DNA from: Neisseriaceae bacterium
GTDB lineage: Bacteria > Pseudomonadota > Gammaproteobacteria > Burkholderiales > Neisseriaceae
NCBI GenBank assembly: GCA_017446355.1
Contig: JAFSQZ010000121.1
Coordinates: forward strand, 1-12,612
Direction of reading: 5' to 3'
Length of the DNA stretch: 12,612 nucleotides
Below the pieces are notes generated by a model, which ran no database searches, was not told where the DNA came from, and saw nothing but the letters and a program-made list of their open reading frames with translations. A program made the translations under genes and the position numbers. Below are positions 1 to 7,182 of this stretch, in pieces. Each line of letters opens with the position of its first letter. Positions within the stretch are counted from its first letter, which is position 1.

Positions 1-345
1 ATCAACAGTGCCACATTGGGTGCAGACTAAAATAAAGCTATTGTTGTGGGTGTATGTGTTGTTGTGTTGGTTGTATGAGCTGTCGTCTTGTTGTAAATGA
101 CGGCATAAAATATAGCCATTTACGGCGGGAATTTTGTGCAAGATGCCTAATTCTGTCCAGAAATCTAAAGCGCGGTAGGCAGTGGGGGGCGCGATGACGG
201 TTTGACTGCTTAATTGCATTTGTGCAAGTACATGATAGGCTTTGATGATGCCATCAATTTTTAAGACGATGTCTAGCACTTGTTCGCGTAGTGGGGTAAC
301 TTGTGCGCCTTGTTGTTTAGCGAGCAGCAAAATTTTGTCTTTCAT
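1..345 (-). CDS. zur: Zinc uptake regulator Zur (Fur family), N-terminal part, cut by window edge
   Basis: The 115 visible codons run off the left edge, so the C-terminus is missing. The product should be a zinc-sensing dimeric DNA-binding repressor of zinc-uptake genes. The winged-helix region contains TPLREQVLDIVL (17-28) and PPTAYRALDF (53-62), close to the PPTVYRALDFLLEQGFVHK stretch of E. coli Zur and less like Fur. Likely zinc ligands by alignment to E. coli Zur are His70, Cys81 and His100 (regulatory site) and Cys108 and Cys111 (the CxxC of the structural site, whose second pair lies outside the window). The loop between Cys81 and Cys108 is longer than in E. coli Zur and rich in Asn, His and Gln. 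The start is ATG at 345, with AAGGAA six bases upstream. trmB follows upstream on the same strand, 52 bases away. The Zur call over Fur rests on recalled family sequence. Confidence 0.85.
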   Translation of the reverse strand, partial: MKDKILLLAKQQGAQVTPLREQVLDIVLKIDGIIKAYHVLAQMQLSSQTVIAPPTAYRALDFWTELGILHKIPAVNGYILCRHLQQDDSSYNQHNNTYTHNNSFILVCTQCGTVD

Positions 346-382
346 AATGTGTTCCTTGATTGGAAGAGTGATGATAAAAGGT

Positions 383-397
383 TTCAGGCTGCCTGAA
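383..397. repeat. DNA uptake sequence, palindromic double-dialect form
   Basis: TTCAGGCTGCCTGAA reads as AGGCTGCCTGAA (AG-simDUS) on the plus strand and AGGCAGCCTGAA (AG-kingDUS) on the minus strand. It lies immediately after the trmB stop codon and can form a 7-bp hairpin in the transcript. In Neisseriaceae such sites are bound by the pilin ComP during natural transformation. Confidence 0.9.
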
Positions 398-1096
398 TTA
401 TTTTTTGGTAAAAATTAAATCCCAAACGCCGTGTCCTAAACGTTTACCACGCGCTTCAAATTTGGTTTCTGGACGGTATGCTGGTGTGGGCGCGTAGTCT
501 TGGGCGGTGTTTTGTAGGGCTTCAAAATGGTTTAATACGTCTAGCATTTGTGTGGCGTATTCTTCCCAATCGGTGGCTAGGTGAATATAACCTTTTGATT
601 TGAGTTTGGGCAAGAGTTTTTCAATAAAAGGGATTTGGATTAGGCGGCGTTTGTTGTGGCGTTTTTTGTGCCAAGGGTCGGGAAAGAAGATGTGTATGCC
701 GTCTAAACTGTTTTCAGGCAGCATTTGTTCTACAACTTCTACGGCATCATGGCGCATTACTTTGATGTTGTTGATGTTTTGTTCGGCGATGAGTTTGCAT
801 AAGTTGCCAACTCCAGGTCCGTGTACGTCAATGGCTAGAAAGTCTTTTTCAGGCAGCGTTTGGGCTATTTGTGCGGTGGCAACGCCCATACCAAAACCAA
901 TTTCTAGAATTTTTGGGTTGTTGCGTTTGAATAAGGCGTTTAAGTCTATGTGTGCTGCCTGAAAATTTACGCCAACTTTTTCCCAATTTTCATCAATGGC
1001 GCGTTGTTGTGCTGCGGTCATATGTCCTTGTCGCAAGACGAAGGATTTTATGCTGCGGTGGTGTTGTTCATTTTGTTGGGTGTTTTGGTTTTCCAT
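398..1096 (-). CDS. trmB: tRNA (guanine-N7)-methyltransferase TrmB
   Basis: A 232-residue SAM-dependent enzyme that methylates N7 of G46 in the variable loop of tRNAs. The Rossmann-fold motif I is EIGFGMG (65-71). The family signature FFPDPWHKKRHNKRRL lies at 137-152, ATDW at 174-177, and the C-terminal RPETKFEARGKRLGHGVWDL at 208-227, nearly identical to the E. coli TrmB end. Length is normal. The first ~15 residues are a Gln/Asn/His-rich tail before SFVLRQGHMT. The ATG at 1096 is preceded by GGAAA about six bases upstream. Two imperfect uptake sequences inside the gene (ATGCTGCCTGAA and ACGCTGCCTGAA on the coding strand) encode the Leu-Pro-Glu triplets at 81-83 and 126-128. It lies between zur and the parE-end element, transcribed towards zur. 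Confidence 0.96.
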   Translation of the reverse strand: MENQNTQQNEQHHRSIKSFVLRQGHMTAAQQRAIDENWEKVGVNFQAAHIDLNALFKRNNPKILEIGFGMGVATAQIAQTLPEKDFLAIDVHGPGVGNLCKLIAEQNINNIKVMRHDAVEVVEQMLPENSLDGIHIFFPDPWHKKRHNKRRLIQIPFIEKLLPKLKSKGYIHLATDWEEYATQMLDVLNHFEALQNTAQDYAPTPAYRPETKFEARGKRLGHGVWDLIFTKK

Positions 1097-1108
1097 ATTT
1101 GTTTCCGT

Positions 1109-1123
1109 TTCAGGTAGCCTGAA
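1109..1123. repeat. Variant uptake sequence (AG-eikDUS dialect)
   Basis: TTCAGGTAGCCTGAA just upstream of trmB. Read on the minus strand it contains AGGCTACCTGAA, the published Eikenella dialect, one base from the simDUS. It is probably a single-base variant of the local palindrome. It lies 5 bases outside the left end of the inverted-repeat element at 1129-1288. Confidence 0.7.
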
Positions 1124-1128
1124 AATAA

Positions 1129-1288
1129 GAACCTGTGTTCATAATCTTAATCTTGCTTTTATCGCTACTTTATGAGCCTACTGCGTTGGTTTTTAAAGTC
1201 AATAGTCTTGATATTGGCTTTAAAAACCGCTTTGTATTCGCAAGAATGGTTAATAAAATCAAGCCATCAATCTTACGAACATAGGTTC
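1129..1288. mobile_element. MITE-like 160-bp element with terminal inverted repeats and TAA direct repeats
   Basis: The ends are inverted copies: GAACCTGTGTTCATAA at the left, and GAACCTATGTTCGTAA as the reverse complement of the right end (14 of 16 match). Both sides are flanked by TAA (1126-1128 and 1289-1291), which would fit a 3-bp target duplication. A second, inner inverted repeat, GGTTTTTAAAGTCAATA paired with TATTGGCTTTAAAAACC (16 of 17), forms a central hairpin. There is no coding sequence, so it would be non-autonomous. The right end touches the parE stop codon. I do not recognise the parent insertion sequence. It is not the Correia element of Neisseria, whose ends differ. An IS remnant or a bidirectional terminator-like hairpin are alternatives. 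Confidence 0.6.
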
Positions 1289-3258
1289 TAAATATCGCAT
1301 TCGGCACGGTCGCCTTCTTGTTCCATCCAGTTGCGGCGACTGGCTGCTTCGCCTTTTGCCATTAGTTTTAGAAAAATATTTTCGGTGTTTTCGGTGTTGT
1401 ATGATGGAATGTTTACTTGTAATAGTCGGCGTGTGTCTGGGTGTAGTGTGGTTTCTTTGAGTTGGTCAAAGTTCATTTCGCCTAGACCTTTGAAACGGCT
1501 GATGGCGTAACTGTTTTCGCGTACTTTTTCTTTTTCTAAACGTTCCAAAATGCTGTTTAATTCATCGTCATCTAGTGCGTAATATTTACGTGCGGGTTTG
1601 TTTTTGCCTTGTGCGTTGACATCAACTCGGTATAAGGGTGGTTGCGCGATGTAGATGTGTCCTTTTTCTATCAATTTGGGGAAGTGGCGGTAAAATAGGG
1701 TAAGTAGTAACACTTGAATGTGTGAGCCGTCTACATCAGCATCGGATAAGATGGCGATTTTGCCATAACGTAAACCACTTAAATCTACTTCGTCTGTTGC
1801 GCTGTGTGGGTCAACGCCGATGGCAACGGAAATATCGTGAATTTCAGCATTGGCAAATAGGTGGTCGCGATTGACTTCATAGGTATTCAGTACTTTTCCG
1901 CGCAAGGGTAAAATGGCTTGGAAGGCTTTTTCTCGCGCTTGTTTGGCTGAACCTCCTGCGCTGTCGCCTTCTACGAGAAAAAGTTCGTTTTCACGAATGT
2001 CTTCGCTGTCGCAATCGGTGAGTTTGCCTGGTAAAACGGCAACGCCTGAACCTTTGCGTTTTTCAATTTTTTTTACGGAATGAATACGTGCTTGGGCTTG
2101 TTTGATGGCTAATTCTGCGATTTTTTTGCCTATGTCTACATTTTGATTTAGCCATAATTCTAGTGGGTCGCTGCATACGTATTCTACGAGTTTTCGTGCA
2201 TCACGGTTGGTGAGTTTGTCTTTGGTTTGTCCTTGAAATTGTGGGTCTAATACGCGTGCAGATAAAACAAAGGCGGCGCGACTGAATACGTCATCGCTTT
2301 GTAGTTTGACTCCGCGTGGCAGTAAATTGTGGTGTGTGATGAAGTTGCTGACGGCGTTAAACATTGCTTGTTTTAAACCTGCTTCGTGTGTACCACCAAG
2401 TGGCGTTGGAATGAGATTAACGTAGCTTTCACTGGCAACGTTTCCTTCTTCTAACCAAGTGAGTGCGAAGGCGACACCTTCGCCTTCACGAAAATCGTCT
2501 TGGTTGCTGGACAGATAATTTTCTGCTGAAAAGATAGGCAGTTCTTCATCACTGTCTTGCAGTAAACTTTCTAAATAACCGCGTAAACCTTGTGGATAAT
2601 GCCAAGTTTTGTGTTCAGGCTGCGTTTTGTTGAGATAGGTTAGGTTAACGGTTACGCCTTGCAACAATACGGCTTTGGCGCGTAATAAACGTTCTAATTC
2701 GTTGAAATTATAGTTGGCACTTTCAAAATAACGTGCATTGGGATAAAGGCGTACTTCTGTCCCTGTGTCTTTGATGGCGCATTTGCCGATTTGGTTTAGA
2801 GGTTCAATGACTTCTCCATCAGCAAAAACAATGCGTTCAATTTTGCCTTCACGTTTGACGGTTACTTCTAAACGTTTAGATAATGCGTTGGTTACAGAAA
2901 CGCCTACGCCGTGTAAACCACCTGAAAATGCATAGGCACTGTTGCCTTCTTTTTTGTTGAATTTGCCACCTGCGTGCAGTTGTGTAAAAACAAGTTGCAC
3001 TACAGGAATGCCTTCAAGTGGGTGAATGCCTGTGGGAATACCGCGTCCATTATCGCGCACAGAAATAGAGCTGTCTTCGTGAACCACTACGTCAATTTGC
3101 GTGGCAAAACCGCCCAAAGCTTCGTCTGCCGCATTGTCTATGACTTCTTGGCAGATGTGCGTGGGGCTGTCGGTACGTGTGTACATACCAGGACGTTCTT
3201 TAACAGGTTCTAAACCTTTGAGAACTTTAATACTTTCTTCGGAATAGTGTTGTGTCAT
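1288..3258 (-). CDS. parE: DNA topoisomerase IV subunit B (ParE)
   Basis: A 656-residue ATPase subunit of topoisomerase IV, which with ParC decatenates replicated chromosomes and relaxes supercoils. The GHKL ATPase motifs are EVIDNAADEA (38-47), DNGRGIP (69-75) and GGLHGVGVS (113-121), with the QTK loop at 344-346. The TOPRIM domain has ELFLVEGDSAGGSAKQAR (425-442) with Glu430, and the metal-binding Asp triad SDADVDGS (505-512). The C-terminus RRNWMEQEGD resembles E. coli ParE. The length is that of ParE (about 630-660), not GyrB (about 800). The start chosen is ATG at 3258 (MTQHYSEESI). The frame stays open to 3438, but that extension runs through uptake sequences and the secA terminator. 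The Shine-Dalgarno sequence is weak. The stop is TAG, whose final base lies in the adjoining inverted-repeat element. Confidence 0.96.
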   Translation of the reverse strand: MTQHYSEESIKVLKGLEPVKERPGMYTRTDSPTHICQEVIDNAADEALGGFATQIDVVVHEDSSISVRDNGRGIPTGIHPLEGIPVVQLVFTQLHAGGKFNKKEGNSAYAFSGGLHGVGVSVTNALSKRLEVTVKREGKIERIVFADGEVIEPLNQIGKCAIKDTGTEVRLYPNARYFESANYNFNELERLLRAKAVLLQGVTVNLTYLNKTQPEHKTWHYPQGLRGYLESLLQDSDEELPIFSAENYLSSNQDDFREGEGVAFALTWLEEGNVASESYVNLIPTPLGGTHEAGLKQAMFNAVSNFITHHNLLPRGVKLQSDDVFSRAAFVLSARVLDPQFQGQTKDKLTNRDARKLVEYVCSDPLELWLNQNVDIGKKIAELAIKQAQARIHSVKKIEKRKGSGVAVLPGKLTDCDSEDIRENELFLVEGDSAGGSAKQAREKAFQAILPLRGKVLNTYEVNRDHLFANAEIHDISVAIGVDPHSATDEVDLSGLRYGKIAILSDADVDGSHIQVLLLTLFYRHFPKLIEKGHIYIAQPPLYRVDVNAQGKNKPARKYYALDDDELNSILERLEKEKVRENSYAISRFKGLGEMNFDQLKETTLHPDTRRLLQVNIPSYNTENTENIFLKLMAKGEAASRRNWMEQEGDRAECDI

Positions 3259-3272
3259 AACTGTGTTAATAA

Positions 3273-3315
3273 AAGCTGCCTGAAAAGGAAATATTTGGGT
3301 TTCAGACAGCCTGAA
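3273..3315. repeat. Two uptake-like sequences upstream of parE
   Basis: AAGCTGCCTGAA (3273-3284) matches the simDUS at 11 of 12 bases. TTCAGACAGCCTGAA (3301-3315) is a palindromic copy with one change. Both lie in the short secA-parE gap. Confidence 0.7.
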
Positions 3316-3330
3316 AGTTGTTGTAATCAA

Positions 3331-3379
3331 ACAAAAAAAGCTGCCTGAAAAAAGAGAAGAATAGGTTTTAGGCAGCTTT
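3331..3379 (-). terminator. Intrinsic terminator of secA built from two inverted uptake-like sequences
   Basis: Read on the minus strand just after the secA stop: AAAGCTGCCT, then an A-rich/pyrimidine loop, then AGGCAGCTTT followed by a run of T. This gives a 10-bp perfect stem, extended past a one-base bulge by four A-T pairs. Both arms are truncated uptake-sequence copies, a known arrangement for Neisseriaceae terminators. Confidence 0.85.
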
Positions 3380-3383
3380 GGTA

Positions 3384-6152
3384 TTAAGACAAGCGTCCGT
3401 GACAATGTTTGTATTTTAAACCGCTGCCACAAGGGCAAGGATCATTGCGAAGAACGGTGATGCCGCGTGCTTCTAATGCAGCAGGGAAATATTGTTCATC
3501 TTCTTCATTGGCGTTGTCTGGATTAAAGGCTGCGCGTGCTAAATTGTCGCGCGATGTGCCTAAAACGGACTGCATATCAGGTGCATCAGCTTGATGTGCT
3601 TCACTGGGTACGCTTTCTGGCGCGGTTTCACTTGCTACGTCTTCATTGGGTTCAACACGAACAGAAATCAAAATTTCGGCAACTTGTTTTTGAATGTTGT
3701 GCCACAAATCTTGGAACATACCGAATGCTTCGCGTTTGTATTCTTGTTTTGGATTTTTTTGTGCATAACCACGTAAGTGAATGCCTTGTCGTAAATAATC
3801 CATCGCTGCAAGGTGTTCACGCCAACGAACGTCCATCACTTGTAAAGTAATGTTGCGTTCAAAATTGTTGAAGTCGGCTTCGTTCACCAAGGCAATTTTG
3901 TCTTGGTATTCTTGTTCAATTTGTTTCAATAAGCGTTCTTTAATGTCTTCATTTTCCAAAGTATTATCGGCTTTCAGCCAGCCTTTAATATCGGCGTGTA
4001 CATTAAATTCACTCGCTAACTGTGTTTCCAAACCTGCAACATTCCATTGCTCTTCCATACTGTCTGGTGGAATGTGTTCGTCCACCAATTCGCCGATAAT
4101 GTAGTCGCGCATTTGTTTGGTGTGTTCGCTGATATTTGGCGTGGTGAGTAATTCGTTGCGTTGATGGTACAAAACTTTGCGTTGGTCGTTGGCAACGTCA
4201 TCATATTCCAACACTTGTTTGCGCATATCAAAGTTGCGTCCTTCTACTTTGCGTTGGGCATTTTCAATTTGACGCGTGAGAATGTTATGCTCAATGGCAA
4301 CACCGCGTTCAGGCGATAAACGATTTAAAATCGCCGCCGCACGATCTAAAGCAAATAAACGCAATAAAGGGTCTTCAAAAGATAAGTAAAAACGGCTGGA
4401 ACCAGGATCGCCTTGACGACCAGCGCGACCACGCAATTGGTTATCAATACGGCGACTTTCATGACGTTCTGTGCCGATGATGTGTAAGCCACCTGCGGTT
4501 AAAACAAGTTGATTATTGAGTTCCCATTGTTTTTCTAATGCTTGAATTTGTTGTTGTTTTTCGCTTTCAGGCAGCGTTTCATCGTTTTCAATGGCTTCAA
4601 TTTGATGTTGAATATTGCCGCCTAATACGATATCGGTACCACGACCTGCCATATTGGTGGCAACGGTAATCATTGCAGGCTGCCCTGCTTGTGCCACAAT
4701 TAAAGCTTCGCGTTGGTGTTCTTTGGCGTTTAGAACATTGTGTGGCAAGCCTTCTTGTTTTAATAATTCTGAAACCAATTCGGAGTTTTCAATGGTGGTG
4801 GTGCCAATCAATACAGGCTGTTTGCGTTCGTAACAATCTTTAACATCTTTAACAACAGCTTCAAATTTTTCTTCGGCTGTGCGGAAAACTTGGTCGTTAA
4901 AGTCTTTGCGTAAAACAGGACGGTTGGTTGGAATAATGACGGTTTCTAAATTGTAAATACTTTGGAATTCATAGGCTTCGGTATCGGCAGTACCTGTCAT
5001 ACCTGCCAGTTTGCTATAAAGACGGAAGTAGTTTTGGAATGTGATGCTGGCTAATGTTTGGTTTTCTTTTTTGATTTCTACGCCTTCTTTGGCTTCCACT
5101 GCTTGATGTAAACCATCAGACCAGCGGCGACCGTCCATTAAACGACCTGTGTGTTCGTCTACAATCACAATTTCGCCATCTTTAACCACGTAATGTTGGT
5201 CTCGGTGAAACAGGCTGTGTGCGCGTAAAGCTGCCATTAAGTGATGCATAAACATAATGTTGCTGGCTGAATAAAGTGAATCACCAGCTTTGAGTAAACC
5301 CATTTGTGTTAGGATTTGTTCCGCACGCTCATGACCTTGTTCGGAAAGCGTAACTTGGTGATTTTTTTCGTCTACCCAATAATCACCTTCGCCGTCTTCT
5401 GTTTCTTGTCGTGATAATTGATCAGGAATTTGATTCATCACTTGATAAAGTTGAATATTATCATCGGCTTGCCCTGAAATAATTAGAGGGGTACGCGCTT
5501 CATCAATTAAGATGGAGTCCACTTCGTCCACAACGGCAAAATTTAATTCGCGTTGAACTTTGTCGTATTGGTCAAGCACCATATTGTCGCGTAAATAGTC
5601 AAAGCCAAATTCGTTGTTGGTGCCATAAGTGATGTCGGCGTTATAAGCTTCTTGACGGTAGAAAGGTTCTTGATTGCTGATGATTACGCCTACGGTTAGA
5701 CCTAAAAAATCATACAAAGGGCGTAATGTGTCGGCATCACGTTGTGCCAAATAATCGTTTACTGTAACCACGTGTACGCCTTTGCCAGATAGGGCATTTA
5801 AATATACGGCTAAAGTGGCGACTAATGTTTTACCTTCACCTGTACGCATTTCGGCAATTTTGCCGTCATGCAATACCATACCACCAATGAGTTGTACATC
5901 AAAATGGCGCAAACCAAGCGTACGTACCGATGCTTCACGACAAACAGCAAAGGCTTCAGGCAGGATACTGTCTAAAGTGGCTCCTTTTGCTAGACGTTCT
6001 TTAAATTCTGCGGTTTTATCTTTCAGTTCTTCATCAGAAAGTGCTTTGATGCTTGATTCTAATGTGTTGATTTTTGATACAATTTTTTTATATTGTTTCA
6101 GTAATCGGTCGTTGCGGCTACCAAAGATTTTTTTGGCTAAATTCACTAACAT
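3384..6152 (-). CDS. secA: Preprotein translocase ATPase SecA
   Basis: A full-length 922-residue motor that drives unfolded preproteins through SecYEG at the inner membrane. NBD1 has Walker A MRTGEGKT (102-109) and Walker B/DEAD-like VVDEVDSILIDEARTPLIISG (207-227). The helicase-like NBD2 has TNMAGRGTDIVLGG and QLRGRAGRQGDPGSSRFYLS. The C-terminal zinc site is Cys906, Cys908, Cys917 and His918 (CPCGSG...HCH), used for SecB and ribosome contact. An acidic, Ala/Pro/Glu-rich linker precedes it. The start is ATG at 6152 with AAGGAAT upstream. Two imperfect uptake sequences encode Leu-Pro-Glu (residues 64-66, and in TLPESEK). No SecM-like gene precedes it, so secretion-responsive control, if any, must differ from E. 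coli. Confidence 0.98.
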   Translation of the reverse strand: MLVNLAKKIFGSRNDRLLKQYKKIVSKINTLESSIKALSDEELKDKTAEFKERLAKGATLDSILPEAFAVCREASVRTLGLRHFDVQLIGGMVLHDGKIAEMRTGEGKTLVATLAVYLNALSGKGVHVVTVNDYLAQRDADTLRPLYDFLGLTVGVIISNQEPFYRQEAYNADITYGTNNEFGFDYLRDNMVLDQYDKVQRELNFAVVDEVDSILIDEARTPLIISGQADDNIQLYQVMNQIPDQLSRQETEDGEGDYWVDEKNHQVTLSEQGHERAEQILTQMGLLKAGDSLYSASNIMFMHHLMAALRAHSLFHRDQHYVVKDGEIVIVDEHTGRLMDGRRWSDGLHQAVEAKEGVEIKKENQTLASITFQNYFRLYSKLAGMTGTADTEAYEFQSIYNLETVIIPTNRPVLRKDFNDQVFRTAEEKFEAVVKDVKDCYERKQPVLIGTTTIENSELVSELLKQEGLPHNVLNAKEHQREALIVAQAGQPAMITVATNMAGRGTDIVLGGNIQHQIEAIENDETLPESEKQQQIQALEKQWELNNQLVLTAGGLHIIGTERHESRRIDNQLRGRAGRQGDPGSSRFYLSFEDPLLRLFALDRAAAILNRLSPERGVAIEHNILTRQIENAQRKVEGRNFDMRKQVLEYDDVANDQRKVLYHQRNELLTTPNISEHTKQMRDYIIGELVDEHIPPDSMEEQWNVAGLETQLASEFNVHADIKGWLKADNTLENEDIKERLLKQIEQEYQDKIALVNEADFNNFERNITLQVMDVRWREHLAAMDYLRQGIHLRGYAQKNPKQEYKREAFGMFQDLWHNIQKQVAEILISVRVEPNEDVASETAPESVPSEAHQADAPDMQSVLGTSRDNLARAAFNPDNANEEDEQYFPAALEARGITVLRNDPCPCGSGLKYKHCHGRLS

Positions 6153-6202
6153 AGTTGAGATTCCTTACGCCATTTTTACAGGCAAAACGGCAGTATTTTA
6201 AC

Positions 6203-6240
6203 ATATTGCACCAATATGGGGATATTGTTATCAATAACAA
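6203..6240 (-). promoter_or_regulatory. Nested inverted repeats in the secA upstream region
   Basis: Three ATATTG half-sites alternate in orientation: ATATTG (6203-6208), CAATAT (6212-6217) and ATATTG (6222-6227), giving two overlapping palindromes with 3- and 4-base centres. A perfect TTGTTAT-CA-ATAACAA palindrome (6225-6240) follows directly. The cluster lies 51-88 bases upstream of the secA start, a plausible operator or promoter position. I could not place a convincing -35/-10 pair. The regulator is unknown. Confidence 0.4.
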
Positions 6241-6243
6241 GGT

Positions 6244-6258
6244 TTCAGGCTGCCTGAA
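6244..6258. repeat. DNA uptake sequence, palindromic form
   Basis: TTCAGGCTGCCTGAA, identical to the copy at 383-397, in the orn-secA gap and next to the ATATTG inverted repeats. Confidence 0.9.
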
Positions 6259-6385
6259 AATGTTGTGAGATGGTGTTGACTGCTTGTTTTTTAGAGAAGA
6301 TTTTTGTTTTGTTGTTGAGGTTAAAGAGTGTTTGAACGAAGTTTTTTAAAGCGTTGTGGTAAGCATTTTTAAGTGTTTGAACGGT

Positions 6386-6430
6386 TCATCGCATTGATGC
6401 TGATGAATGTAAACAGTATCAATGCGATGA
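6386..6430. other. Long hairpin in the orn-secA gap, function unknown
   Basis: TCATCGCATTGATGCTG (6386-6402) is mirrored by CAGTATCAATGCGATGA (6414-6430) around an 11-base loop. All 17 positions pair in plus-strand RNA if one G-U is allowed; in minus-strand RNA that position is an A-C mismatch. A short TTTT lies a few bases after it on the plus strand, but no plus-strand gene precedes it. Two direct copies of AGTGTTTGAACG (6327-6338 and 6372-6383) lie on its left. The rest of the 320-base gap shows no coding signal. Confidence 0.6.
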
Positions 6431-6437
6431 GTGTTTT

Positions 6438-6449
6438 AGCCTGCCTGAA
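6438..6449 (+). repeat. Degenerate uptake sequence downstream of orn
   Basis: AGCCTGCCTGAA, 11 of 12 bases of AG-simDUS. It lies between the hairpin and the orn stop codon, facing the intact copy inside the end of orn. Confidence 0.65.
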
Positions 6450-6472
6450 ACATCAATATAGAATACAGTATT

Positions 6473-7021
6473 TTATTCAGGCAGCCTTAAAAAGGTGTCG
6501 CGATAATGTCGCATTTCTTCAATGCTTTCTAAAATATCGTCCAATGCTTGATGTGAACATTTTTTGACAACGCCTTTATAAACTTCAGGGTGCCAACGAC
6601 GTGCCAATTCTTTGAGCGTGGATACGTCTAAATTGCGATAGTGAAAATAAGCTTCTAAACGAGGCATATGACGCTGCATAAAACGACGGTCTTGATGTAT
6701 GGTGTTGCCACACATAGGGGAAGTTTTTTCAGGCAGCCATTGTTGCATAAAATCCAAAAGGCGTTGTTCTACTTCTGATTCGGTATAGGTGGATTGACGC
6801 ACGCGTTCTGTTAGTCCTGTGCGATTGTGGGTGCTGGTGTTCCATTCGTCCATATTGTTGAGAATTTCATCGCTTTGGTGAATAACGTAAACTTCGGATT
6901 GTGCCAACACATTTAAGTTTTTATCGGTGATAATCATAGCAACTTCTATAATTTTATCGGTGTCAGGATTAAGACCAGTCATTTCCATATCTAACCAGCA
7001 TAAATTATCGGTGTGAATCAT
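6473..7021 (-). CDS. orn: Oligoribonuclease (DEDDh 3'-5' exoribonuclease)
   Basis: A 182-residue enzyme that degrades 2-5-mer RNAs, including the linear dinucleotides from cyclic di-GMP breakdown, to mononucleotides. The DEDDh catalytic set is visible: Asp11 and Glu13 (WLDMEMTGL), Asp111 (GNTIHQDRRF), His157 and Asp162 (CSHQALDDILESI). These match E. coli Orn within one residue. The start is ATG at 7021 (MIHTDNLCWL), with AGGAAA about six bases upstream. The frame is open to 7183, but those 54 extra codons are non-conserved and reach the end of the neighbouring gene. The last four codons, Arg-Leu-Pro-Glu, are an exact AGGCTGCCTGAA uptake sequence (6476-6487). A second near-copy (TGGCTGCCTGAA) encodes Trp-Leu-Pro-Glu at 95-98. 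The 161-base gap upstream holds only a degenerate uptake sequence near 7150. Confidence 0.97.
   Translation of the reverse strand: MIHTDNLCWLDMEMTGLNPDTDKIIEVAMIITDKNLNVLAQSEVYVIHQSDEILNNMDEWNTSTHNRTGLTERVRQSTYTESEVEQRLLDFMQQWLPEKTSPMCGNTIHQDRRFMQRHMPRLEAYFHYRNLDVSTLKELARRWHPEVYKGVVKKCSHQALDDILESIEEMRHYRDTFLRLPE
6476..6487 (-). repeat. Exact AG-simDUS embedded in the orn C-terminal codons
   Basis: AGGCTGCCTGAA on the minus strand, in frame as Arg-Leu-Pro-Glu, directly before the TAA stop. It is not palindromic here (AAGG follows on the other side), so it identifies the dialect without ambiguity. Confidence 0.92.
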
Positions 7022-7182
7022 ATTTTTCCTATTATCAATAACGGTTTTTGGTGAACACGTAAAGCATTTAAATCTTAATAAAATACAATGCGTTTTTAAA
7101 ACGTCGTGATACAAGCTTTCGTATTTTACATCATATTGAGTAGCATTTTTACAGGCAGCGTTAAGCTTGTTTAAACGGAACA

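Noticed and set aside
1129..1288. Correia repeat (CREE) of Neisseria
   Set aside because: The ends (GAACCTATGTTC) do not match the Correia terminal repeats (TATAGTGGATTAAC type).
3259..3438. A 60-codon N-terminal extension of parE (ATG at 3438)
   Set aside because: It overlaps the secA C-terminus and runs through the secA terminator and uptake sequences. ParE homology begins at MTQHYSEESI.
6373..6567. A 64-codon plus-strand open frame over the hairpin and the orn 3' end
   Set aside because: It is antisense to orn, starts within the direct repeat without a ribosome site, and its product looks random.
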